From Chrysomallon squamiferum (lineage: Eukaryota > Mollusca > Gastropoda > Neomphalida > Peltospiridae): DNA of 64,000 nt. The stretch is from assembly GCA_012295275.1 (NCBI GenBank), contig CM022675.1, positions 15,275,963-15,339,962 of the forward strand, given 5' to 3'. The translations under genes were made by a program, and so were the position numbers. The notes beneath the pieces were generated by a model. It was not told the DNA's origin. It made no database searches and saw only the letters and a program-made list of their open reading frames with translations. This document shows, in pieces, positions 51,501-61,980 of this stretch. The first letter of the stretch is position 1. Every line of letters begins with the position of its first letter.

Positions 51501-54500
51501 TCTTCTGTCACGATGTTTCCTTCTTTCATAATCCCCATCATCATCAATAATTTGCTGTCGTTCTTCTTTCTTTGGTTTCCTTTTGTCATCCTATGTGTTT
51601 ACATTTTTTACAGATGTATAAGAAACAATGTGCACATGTATCTCATCAAACAAACATTTTGAGTATTTTTTACAGATGTGTGTGACTGACATTTATTTTA
51701 TTTATAACAATATATTTGTCATAAATCCTTAAATGAAATCTAGGAATACTTTTTTGGTCCTAAGTTTGCTGAATGCTGGCTTTTATTTCATTCACAGCAA
51801 ATTTTTTGAAGACTGCTCTTTCCCCTTTTGTTTTTTTTTTGTTTTGTTTTTTCTAAGTAATAACAATGTAACAAATGTAAAATTTATTTCTGAGTAGAAT
51901 ATGTGGTATTGAAAAATATTAAATGAAAAAAATCTAGAAACTTATAAAATATGTATCAAATAAAATTTTAAGTAAGATTATTCTTTACACAAATGTTGTT
52001 AAATGAAAAGTTATTTTCTATTGAATGGTATCATTCAAGGACACTCTTTTTGAATTTTCTTTAGCTTTAAGAAGTAGTCATTAAAAAAGTTAGTTCAGAA
52101 TTCAAAGATTATATTAATTAAAGTATACACACTGTTTTTCCTTCCTTCTGCTCTCTTCTCTCTCTCCTTTCCTTTCTTTGTCTTTCTCTTTCTTCCTGCA
52201 GTGTAAAAGTTTCATGTAGCTTTCATATATAACATAATTCAACAACAGATCCAAGCAGCTTAACAAAGATACATTCATTCATCAAATGGTAAACAATCTT
52301 GTGTTATAAGTAAATAATTTCTGTTTGAAAAGAAATTATTTTTTCTGGTATGTAATGCCAATGTACAGCATTATTATAAAAATATAAACTGAATAAAGCA
52401 GTGAATCCTGTGATAGCAAACAGTATGCGTACTCTACCTCTGTGATATGAACCTCAGGTTCAGGTGATATGTCATGACGTCTTCGTCTGTTGTTCTATAA
52501 AAACATCAAAACTTACTCATTTATTTGATATAATAAATGGTTAGTATTTTTGTTTTCCTGAAATGGATCATGATTACACTTAAAAAGATCTGATGTTTCT
52601 CAAAACTTCCCTTTCTATAAATTACAGGTTTCTTTTAGGCAATGATTCTGAAGTTTTTATGGTTTCATTACAATGTTTGCTGCTTGAAAGATGTGCTACA
52701 AACAACATTTAAAATATGAAAATTTAATAAATAAATAAAAAATAAATAAAATAAAATAAATGTGTTAATAAAACTATATTCATGAAACAACATATTAAAA
52801 AAGAAAACAATAATATATCTATAAATAACCTCCAATAAACAAAAACTATTTTATCAAAAATAGCATGCAATAAAAACAATTATATAATACTTGTAAATAC
52901 TTGTAAACAGAACCCTTTGGTATTTTTTTTTATTATTATTTAATGTGTTTATGTTATCTGAAAGCTCTTTGGCAGAAATTTTGTACAACTAATCCTCAGG
53001 ACAAAAATGGTTATATGAGAGTGTTTTGAATATTAGACAAGAGACATGTTGTTTTGACAATTTAACAGTATTTGAATTACCTAGATCAATTCAAATCAGC
53101 TGCAGGATTAATTACCCCACCATCATGATTAACATAAAGTATCAAGAATTAAATGCAATATTAAACACATCTTGAATGTAGAACAAGAACATTATATAAT
53201 ATAAAAAAAATAAGTGAAATGAGTATAACCAATATAGATTAATGATACATTTATCTAATACATAGAAATTATTATTTTGCATTAAGTAATTGTATCTTGT
53301 TTCAGAACAGTTGATTAAACCAAACAACTTTCAAATGAAATCAAACAGGTGAAATGAACAAAACAGAAATTGTGAAGTGGTTCTCACAGTAGTATCTTTT
53401 TGATTCAACTTCTTTTCTTCACCATAGTGACCTCGCCGCTTTTCTTCTTGTCCATTTAATTCATCTCTATGTCTTTGTCTTTCTTTCCCTTCTGTAACAA
53501 ATTAATTGTTATAATTATTCTACTGAAAATGGCAAAGTGGTATCTGTAGTGGTAAGTTAACTACTAATATGAATGAATGAATGAATAAATGTTTTATTAA
53601 TAATATATGAACTAATTTTAATGTTAATGATTATGTCACCTATTTTTATATTATACGCATACACACAATCATATACACATTATATGTATGTGTGTATGTG
53701 TGTATGTGTGAATGCATGCATTTGTTTAACTGTATGTTTTCCTGTCATTATATTCTTGAATACTTGGCTACTATGGAGTGAAAAATTAAATGTAAAGTTT
53801 TAAATTGATATAGAAAGGTCCTAGCAAGTTAATTAATGAAATAATAAATATATTTTTAACATTTTATCTGAAAAACATATTGACACTAAATTATGGTTTA
53901 TAACTCTGATTGGCTGAATATTTAACAAAACAGAATTCACATGAAATATATTTCTTTTTATAAAATGGATAAAATAAAGTTAATGCAACTTATTTTCTAT
54001 ATGAAACTGACTCTAGCATGCTTTAGATGTAATATTTCTATTTGAATTTTAAAACATCTAGGGAAGTGTGAGCATTATTTCACTATATTGTGGCTTGCAA
54101 TATGTTTCATGTTCTTTTAATTTTCAAATACTTGTCTTATATTTTTAGCTCCAGCTAAGCACTAAACATTAACAAAATAAATATATAATATCAATATAAA
54201 TAATTGCATGTAAAAGTTGAAACAGTATACATAAAATTAAATGTTACTGGAAAATATTTAATTTTTTTTTTAAAGTATCTAGGTACAACTAATACTCACT
54301 GTCATATCAAAAAAGTAAAATACCATAAGAAACATTGCCTATAATAAATATATTTTTATCATTTTATTGTTGACAATTAAATGATTTAAGATATAAATAA
54401 TTTATTGTTTTTAATTAAGCAAAGTAACTCTAATTTACCTTCAAGGTCACGATGCCTGTGTCTGTCATCTGCATCATGGCGGTGTCTTTTTTTATCAAAG

Positions 54501-56757
54501 TCATCTCGGCTACCCTAAGATATATTTCACATTATTAACATGAACAAATAATTAGTAAAAACATTAAAAACTTGTAATAGAAAATTATATTTTGTATAAA
54601 ATAAATAAATCCAGACTTGGAGAATGTTTCACCAAACATATATTTTTTTAACTATGATACATCAGAGATGTCAAATAAAAAGTGGAAAATGTGTTAAACC
54701 AAGTCCAGCAAGACAAATAAATAAATAAATATTTTATTTTTCGCTGTAGTGACTTTGTTGTCAACCTATTTGTGTCTTCAGTTCACAGTTTAAAGTTTAG
54801 GTTTTTTTTATTATTAAATTAAAATATTTAATAAACAAATAAAAATTAATCAAATGTTACAATGTTTAAATTGAAAGAAAAATATTGCTGCAAATACAAA
54901 AACAAATCTGTTCCAGATTATTTAAAGATAAAGATTCATGAATGGATGCATGCTGAAGTAAAGGAATCATTTGTAAATTTTTTGTAAAATAATTATTAAA
55001 AGCAAGAAAAAAAAACAGAAACACCTTAGGAATATACATAATAAAATTAAAATAAATAACTGGAAAAGTGAATTCATTCTCTGAAAAAAGAAAATAATAT
55101 TTAAAACAAACTAGAACCATAGTAATAATAAAAATAAAAATGTAATAATAAAAACAGGTACAATAACCATGAAGTGAGCATTGATGGAATCTGTTTATGA
55201 ATGAAAACAGATATTCTACCTTCATAGCTTTACTTAATTCATCAGGTGTCCAAGTATCATCTTTTGAACGTTGCTAAAAAGAGACAAATATGCTTAAACA
55301 TCAGTTCTGCTATCGTTAATGTAATTCATATATATTTGTATTTATTTTCTTTGAAGATTTGAAAATAAAATACAAAGTATATTTAAATAATAACCATTCT
55401 ATTGTTTATTTACTGTCTAAAATATTACTAACTTAGTTCCAACAATGAATTCGAACTGTCACCATTATACCATGTGGAATGGTGAACAAGGATTCTCAGA
55501 ATGACAAGAATGACAAAGTGAATAATTATGGTTAAGGTTGGTTTATTTAACAATTTGTACATTAAATAGTTTACAATCAGGAAAAATACAGACTTCTTAT
55601 TAACGTTTCTTACAATCTGTTTGAACTTATTGGATTTTATTTTAGAATTCAATAAACAACATATCAGTTTCAGCCTCTCATTTTTAAATGATAAGTTCAG
55701 AGTTTTATAATAATTATTATAATTTCTGTGAAATCTTTAACTAAATAAATAAATAAATAAATAAATAAATGATATTTTTGTTTTATTTATTTATCATTTT
55801 TAAACCATCTCATTATGCAGTGATCAGAAAATACTGAAAAAAAAGAGAGAAAAAACCCCAAATGCGTGTGGTGGTGTGATTGTGTGATATAACACTAAGA
55901 TAACAGACAAGTTCAATAAACTGACTATAACTGAAATTTTAGACTAGCATTTAAGTGAAATAGAAGTGAATGTAATGTATAATTTTGTGAACCAATAACA
56001 GTATTTTGAATAAATTATATTTTATTGATAAGTTTAGCATTTAACCCAGTTATTTTATATGTCTTCTTCTGGATACATTTAGTTACCAAATATTTATTAT
56101 CCAAAAGAATTAATAACAACAACAACAACAACAACAACAATTTATTAATTAGTTAATATTTCAAAAAAAATTCAATAACAAATTCAATATTCACATTCTG
56201 TGAACAAACTCAAGATTTTAATGCTGCTGATTGAAAAGATGATGCTAGATATTTCATGTTATAAAACATTCATGATTCAAACATCTCAATATTTATTTAT
56301 ATATTTTACTTTATGAAAACTGTAGCTTGTACACAAATGTGTATAACAAAAATTTTATTAATCGTGAATTATGTGATAAACATATGTTAAAGCTCGTCTG
56401 GGTTTTTGTTTTATTTTAAACTTTTGATGGAATTTATTTATTCATTAGTTCAGTATATTACTGACTTTTCATTATATTAGTTATTACTGATTATAATACA
56501 AAATACTGATCATCTGGTTAATCAAATAATAAAAAAATAATAAGGGAAAGAAATAAATTCTCAATTATCTTTATTTTTGGAAAGAACTTATTACTTAAGA
56601 AGAATATAAATTTCAAATATAAATTAACAAAATTAAAATTATTAACAAATTACAATAAAATAATTTTTTGAAATGTAATGTTAGAAACTACCATTCTTCT
56701 CTGAATAAAATCATTACAGAATTATTATACAATAAGACGTACCTTTCCTGATGGCAT
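36749..56757 (-). CDS. DYNC2I1: Cytoplasmic dynein-2 intermediate chain 1, WDR60 (32 exons, complete)
   Basis: WDR60 is an intermediate chain of dynein-2, the retrograde intraflagellar-transport motor of cilia. Exons: 56757-56743, 55273-55220, 54514-54439, 53491-53388, 52494-52438, 52195-52133, 51590-51423, 51259-51206, 50784-50477, 50078-50048, 49586-49512, 49295-49248, 47711-47622, 47044-46796, 46342-46231, 45925-45834, 45642-45519, 45280-45204, 44865-44789, 44293-44218, 43903-43801, 42972-42900, 42560-42535, 40808-40744, 40247-40129, 39742-39655, 39248-39182, 38910-38852, 38701-38656, 38070-37893, 37344-37272, 36859-36749. They sum to 2958 bp (985 aa; human 1066) and all junctions keep frame. 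The start MPSGK then RSKDDTW matches human MEPGKRRTKDDTW. Residues 1-300 are Arg/Lys/Asp/Glu-rich and about 310-351 acidic. A conserved block follows (DLPPVREYELYIRSFG, NTKQ, EIQTEQ, KWTQ), as in the human light-chain-binding region. The rest is the WD propeller (LLCVWNV, GSVVVWDLRE, AGCDDGSLHMY). Exon 6 uses a weak donor (GTGTGT). Confidence 0.95.
37750..37925. repeat. Degenerate tandem copies of the DYNC2I1 exon 30 donor region
   Basis: Three related units of about 60-66 bp share AGTAACATT, a TTACCTTCC-like block, AATGTGATTA and GGAAT. The last unit (about 37880-37925) contains the true end of exon 30 (37893) and its donor. The two others lie in the intron downstream in the transcript, and the farther one keeps a good donor, GGAAG then GTAACA, at 37762-37763. 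Confidence 0.7.
40923..41166 (+). pseudogene. Inverted copy of DYNC2I1 exon 15 with its flanking introns
   Basis: This plus-strand segment is a copy of minus-strand 46420-46167, set in inverted orientation inside intron 23 of the same gene. The exon part (40999-41101) matches exon 15 with one synonymous change (CAT to CAC) and one 9-bp in-frame deletion that removes three residues near TQSPP. The acceptor (TTTAAAG) and donor (GTTAGT) are both kept. The intronic flanks (about 75 bases upstream and 65 downstream) are homologous but clearly more diverged. As it lies on the opposite strand it cannot be spliced into DYNC2I1 mRNA; the parent transcript would contain it as antisense. Confidence 0.9.
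41437..42475 (+). mobile_element. Solo LTR with 5-bp target duplication
   Basis: The element begins TGTGACGG and ends CCGTGACA (inverted ends with one mismatch) and is flanked by perfect GTAAG direct repeats at 41432-41436 and 42476-42480. A TATATAAG box near 41895 followed by a more GC-rich stretch fits a U3/R promoter and sets plus orientation, antisense to DYNC2I1. No primer-binding site or internal coding region adjoins it, so it is a solo LTR left by recombination of a retrotransposon; the family is unknown. It lies 59 bases past the donor of DYNC2I1 exon 23. Confidence 0.85.
46343..46795. repeat. Minisatellite filling DYNC2I1 intron 14
   Basis: From about 46385 to 46730 the intron is about ten tandem copies of a 29-31-bp AT-rich unit of the form CAGATTATGTTAAC then ATATTTTCTATATTA. 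Copies differ by a few substitutions and an optional CA. Its 5' edge on the plus strand touches the segment duplicated at 40923-41166. Confidence 0.85.
48838..48900 (-). other. DYNC2I1: Possible cassette exon of DYNC2I1
   Basis: Between exons 12 and 13 a 63-base open segment is bounded by TTTGTGTCAG on its 5' side and GTAAAT on its 3' side. It would add 21 residues starting VWWSAIDYES, in phase 0 on both sides, so it could be included or skipped without a frame change. Human WDR60 has a VWWKLD motif in the same general part of the protein but before the acidic stretch, so the match may be coincidence. The gene model above leaves it out. Confidence 0.3.
50477..50784 (-). repeat. DYNC2I1: Coding 14-residue tandem repeat in DYNC2I1 exon 9
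   Basis: Residues about 214-298 form six copies of a 14-residue unit, consensus H-R-D-R-E-R-D-E-R-R-D-R-D-K, encoded by a 42-bp minisatellite. The inner copies are most alike and the outer ones decayed, as expected from unequal exchange. The period keeps frame, so copy number can vary without breaking the gene. Long open frames on the opposite strand here are by-products of this repeat. Confidence 0.85.
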
Positions 56758-59700
56758 TGTATATTTTATTATTTCGTTGTTTTCTTTCCAGGTGTTTTAT
56801 TATTGGAATCTCAATCTCTTACATGTAACTATCACCAATGACGCCATTTCAAACTTGTCAAGGTATTTCCGTAAGTGAATTCAAAGTCGTAAACTAATAA
56901 AATGTTTAAATGTTATCTTAATAAATAACACTTAGCATAAGATATGTATTAGTATCCTAAAAATGATAATGTAATATAATATTTAAAGCATAACTAAAAC
57001 TGTAATGCACAAGTTACAGAGTAAAACGAACATTAATCGGAATTGTTCGGAAATATTCGGAAACCTTTTGGAGCATGTCACACAGCCAACAAGAAAGGAA
57101 GCCAAAAGCGAGAAGAGTAGAACTGTCCATGTCAATTGCAACAGAAGGATTCCTATTACCAAAAGAATAATACAAATTATTTTCATATTCAAATGTCGTA
57201 TAAAATAACGCATATCGAATCACAATATGAACTCTTTGACCCTTTATCACAACCACTTTATTAAGAAAAAATAAGAAAAATGATAAAACAAAAATAATAA
57301 TAATATTAATAATAATAATAAAAAGATGAATACTTAATGAAAACATAATTATTATATTTTTTAAAAAATAAATGAATAAATAAATAACAACCTAATATTA
57401 GTTATTACCAATACCAGTTGTTCCACATCTCTGAAGTGAGCAATGAAGAACATTAATATTTAGATGGAAATTTGCTACTTTGTATAATCTTGCTGTATGT
57501 AATTATAATTAAGGAATGTAGTATATTCAGTGTTACTAATTACTTGATTACATTTGTAATATATTCAAAAGATAACAGCTAATTCAGTTTTACAATTTAA
57601 TAGTCTTTGTTTTTCTCATTCATTTGAGACGCAAGGGAAATATTAATGTATTTGTTTACAATGCTCTGATTTTAGTTTGGTACCTACGGTATGTATTTTA
57701 AACCATGACTTCTTTTATATTTTATTTTTTTAAATTATTTTATTTATTTATTTATTTATGTATTATTATTATATTTTATTATTATTATTATTTTTATTTA
57801 TGTTAATATGAATCTTGTTAAATATGATTTAAAGAACATAGTGGGGTTTTTATGTTGATGTATCTTTTTTGTTGTCGTTTTTTTTCAAATTATAAAATTA
57901 AATTTTCATTCAAATAGAAACACAAAGGGTCTCAACTTGTGATGTTATGATAAACTGCTTGATTTGTTCTGTTACAATTTGTAAATATCTTGTTGTGAAA
58001 TGTATTTGTTCTTGTAATAGTTCCTCAAATATAATGTAATAGCAATAAATATGTTATGACATAATTTGCTGCTGTTAACTAGAAACAAATGTATATCCAT
58101 GCACATATTTGTGAAATAGGAACTTTTACTTATCTTGTTCTTGATAAATGCATTTACCCAAAACATGCATGCTCTTACTTTTTTATAAATTCAACACAAA
58201 TCTGTCAATTTGCTTTACATTTAGAAAAACAAATAACAGCACTTGACTAATTAATATTCACAAACATTCAATAAAATGTTAGTAACTGTCATGGCACAAA
58301 TCATTTTCTGAACATTTCTGTTTATGCATTTTTATATACTAATCAGTTATCATTTAAAAACAAAAACAAAAAAACCCCAAAACAACACTAAGTATGAGCA
58401 ATTTATTAAAAATAAGAAAATAAATATATTAGCAAAATAAGTATTTCAAATTAAAATATTTAAATATGGTAAAAGATAAATATCTACTTAAAGGCTTTTC
58501 CAAATATGTTTATAATGTATGTTGTAACATATTTATCCAAATACCGTATATACTTGTGTATAAGTCAAATTTTTGGGAGACTATATTAAGGTAATATTTT
58601 GGGGGTCGACTTATACATAGGTAATGCTTTTGTAGCTGTTGCTGAAGAGTCGCCATTTTGACTATTTTTTGCTACGGGATGCATCTAAAATAATCGCGGT
58701 CTTTCAGCTTTTCAAAAATATAATTTTATCGTATAAAAAATTTTGAAAAATTAAATAACAAAACCAAATATGAATGTAAAACATGATATTCTTCCGTTTA
58801 ATGACATAAAAATACATTTTAACGCGAGAAAACCGTCAGTGCAGCGTCTTGCAATGATTTAGGCTATAGCTTGTGTAATACATGCATTTACGTTATTATG
58901 GTATGTTCGTGCAAGTTACAGCTCGTGCAAGTTATGTTACAGTAGGCATACAATGTAGGCCTTCATGGCACTGTCACACTGGTCTAAAAATAGTGACGGT
59001 GCCTGGAATCTACAGTCGACTTTTACACAAGTAATACCTAAAATGTTTCATACTATTATAGCTGTTCAGAAATATTCTGTTCATTTCTTTTTTCACCACA
59101 GTTATACAAAAAGATATATATATATATATATATATTAATATAAAAATAAATAAATGTGTTAAAAAACAGAAGTCTTCTGATTATCCACAACAAGCCATGC
59201 TATATTAACCTTTAAGCAAAATAAATACATGCACTAATCCAGAAAATATGAAATTCATATTTCTAAGTAATATTAATTTTTGAAGGAGATATATGAAAGT
59301 AAATCTTTATTCTACAATAATGACATCTAAGACTGAATGTTGTCAGTAACCTTTAACCGATCATCTGGGCCTGTGATTGGGATATTTTTAATTCAACACA
59401 CATATTAAGATTTTGAAGATTAGGACCTTAAAATTTAAATATTTTTTAAACAAGAGTGTACTTTCATTTCCTTAATTTTTTTTAAAAATAATAATAATAA
59501 TAGTAATTACAAAAATGTTTTAAAACTAACATTTAGTGGACCACTAAAGCTTTTAAACTTTGTACTGGTCTTCTTTAATTAAAAGCTCTTTTAAGAACTT
59601 TGGTGTCTTGAGATGGTTCAGGTAATTATTGATTACAGAATATACTGTTACAATGGTGAGCTTTTCTGAAATAATCATTGTTTATAGAGTTTTTTTAGTT

Positions 59701-59783
59701 TTTTAAATATAACAACTGTAATAAGATATGATGTTAAATCATTCAAATATCCCAAACATGAAGCCATCGGGACCAATTTAGTT
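56758..59783. other. Intergenic between DYNC2I1 and the TNFR-like gene
   Basis: It contains the DYNC2I1 promoter near 56760-56880, the MITE-like element at 58544-59038 and probably the TNFR-like 3' UTR (minus-strand AATAAA at 59311-59306). A less AT-rich patch at 57005-57215 is open on both strands but matches nothing I know. Confidence 0.55.
58544..59038. mobile_element. Probable non-autonomous DNA transposon (MITE-like)
   Basis: The left end, CCGTATATACTTGTGTATAAGTC (shown for orientation as CCGTATATACTTGTG onward), is matched in inverted form by GACTTTTACACAAGTAATACC at 59018-59038. A second inverted copy, GTCGACTTATACATAGGTAAT, lies at 58605-58625, so the first 80 bases can fold on themselves. 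The interior has no open frame of note. No clear target duplication was identified and the superfamily is unassigned. Confidence 0.6.
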
Positions 59784-61726
59784 TCAGACATCTGTTTCAA
59801 GACAAACTAATGGTTGTATTGTGCTTTTCTGACTGTTCTCTGGAAATCCGCTTTCCTCTATACCTTTCTTATCACAATGCTTATATTGGTGTTTCCATAA
59901 AAACAAAACCAGAGCAACAACTGCAGCAATAACAACTGCAGCAATAGTAGCAATTAATATCTTCACCCAGACAGGTCCCAAAGAACCTGAAAAAACAAAG
60001 AATTATTGAAATTTATTGAAATAAAACCAACAGTGATTTAAATTTAAAACATTTAAAATTAAAAATAAAAATAGTCAAATAAGAAAGAAAAAGTGTCAAA
60101 ACTGATTAGTGAATCCATGCTTACTCAAAAATACTTTGAGTGAGCATTTCAGCTGTTTATGCTGCTGCCTTTTATTTATTAATAAGTATTTACCTTGAAG
60201 TACGGGTGAATTTGTTTCATTGCTGGGCAGTTTTCCAGTGGTTGTCTCCTCTGAAATATGAAAAAAAAGAACAGTGAAACAGTATCAAATTCTTAATCTG
60301 TTTTGTTTCTATTGATCCAATGTTAAAAATTGGTGAACATCTGCTGTGAAAGGAAATAAGAAATGTAATTAAAAAATAAGACATAACCTGTCATGGTACA
60401 TTTTAAATATTTTATTAATTTAGTTTGCTAGACAACGCTTATCAAAGGCATTCTATAGATTTTATAGTTGCTGTTGAATAATAATAAATAAAGAATTTTA
60501 TCATTTTTATTTTGTGAGATAAAACCTATATTTTTTTTAATGAATTTTTAAAATATCAGAAGAACGAAAGAAACAACAGAAGATGTAAAAAAGAAAACCA
60601 AATTTTTGAGAGACATACCCTTGGATTGACAAAATGACAGACAAAGACGATGCCTATCCCATTTTGTTTCACATGAGCATCTCTCACACCTGTCAACAGC
60701 CTCATCATAGTAATACCCGAAATCACACTGGAGCTGATCTGAAAGAAACAATTTATCCACACATATACAATATAATTAAGTAATTTCGCAAATGAATAGT
60801 TTCATTGATTGAACAGTACATTAGCAGTGTGAAAGAGAATTCTGCAGTGAATCACTGTTCAACCACACTCTTAAATAATAATGATAAATATTATCATCCT
60901 GAAATTATAAATGATTAATGGGTATATAAATAAGGAAAGAAACCATTATGGAACACCACTAATTATGTTTCTAATCTCTCTCTGGAAATGCATGTACATC
61001 AAATGATTTTCCCATTCTGAATGTAGAAAGGTCATTTAGACTAACGTAGCTATGAATAGATTATTGTATTTTGAATTTGTTATTATTATTATAAGAATAT
61101 TAATATATTAAACTGACATTAAACTTCTTCTAATATGTTATACACAGTGCTGGATTACGATTTAGTAGGTGCATGGAGTACAAGTATTTTGTTCAATGTT
61201 TTATGTTGTTTCAAATGGAAAAAGACAGTAAACAAACAATGTTTTGCTTAATATTTGGAGGCTCCTGGCCAGCAGCATATGAGACCTATGCCTTTATAGT
61301 TATAACACTGATTTAAAATAATAATAATAATAATAATAATAATGTTTAACAGACCAGTTCATGTAAAAATCTAAATCATGGCACAACAGTTTGGCTTATT
61401 AAAATAGAGATATAACGCAGAAGAAACAAAACATTTTATTTATTTATTTATTTAAATTGTTGATATTTAAAGAAATAATAATATTTTCCTACATCCTTTG
61501 TCCCTGTATGGTATATTCTTAGAATTATATTTCTACCACATTGCTGCGATGTTTCAATTGTGAATATTGCATATTGACATTTCTTGTACCAGTGTACAAT
61601 GTGAAAGAAACCAGTAGTGGAAATCTTAAATCGGACTTCACCTTGTTTCTTTTTTACATTTCCTTATGCTGATCGCATTATTTGCAGCTGAAGATGAATA
61701 TCTTTAATTTATACAGTCTTCTGGGA

Positions 61727-61812
<86 letters not shown>

Positions 61813-61867
61813 AATAAATAAGAGAAATACAATATCGGAAGACGGGGATGGAGGAAGAACAAAAAAT

Positions 61868-61899
<32 letters not shown>

Positions 61900-61980
61900 A
61901 ATCTTACCAGCTGATCGATCAACTTTTCCAACAACAATTAGTAACAACTTTAATATGATTAAAGATGTAAATTTCTTCAT
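59784..61980 (-). CDS. TNF-receptor-superfamily-like protein with one cysteine-rich repeat (4 exons)
   Basis: A 150-aa type I membrane protein is encoded by exons 61980-61908, 60738-60619, 60250-60194 and 59986-59784 (453 bp, all junctions in phase 1). Residues 1-23 form a hydrophobic signal peptide; the ATG was chosen because it begins this peptide, although an upstream in-frame ATG exists at 62082. One cysteine-rich domain has C29, C42, C45, C47, C57 and C61, a spacing of 12-2-1-9-3. BCMA has 12-2-3-8-3 and Fn14 12-2-2-8-2 as I recall them. A short Thr/Pro stalk with an NET sequon (75-77) and an Ala/Val-rich membrane helix (about 91-114) follow. The 36-residue tail has GIEES, close to the PIEET TRAF site of Fn14, and ends LETDV, a class I PDZ ligand. 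There is no death domain. Family membership is likely; the exact orthologue is unknown. Confidence 0.82.
61722..61895. repeat. (AAT)n and (AAAT)n repeats in intron 1 of the TNFR-like gene
   Basis: Two blocks of AAT units pass into AAAT units, then a further AAAT block ends 13 bases from the exon 1 donor. Open frames rich in Leu, Ile and Tyr on the minus strand come from this repeat. Confidence 0.9.
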
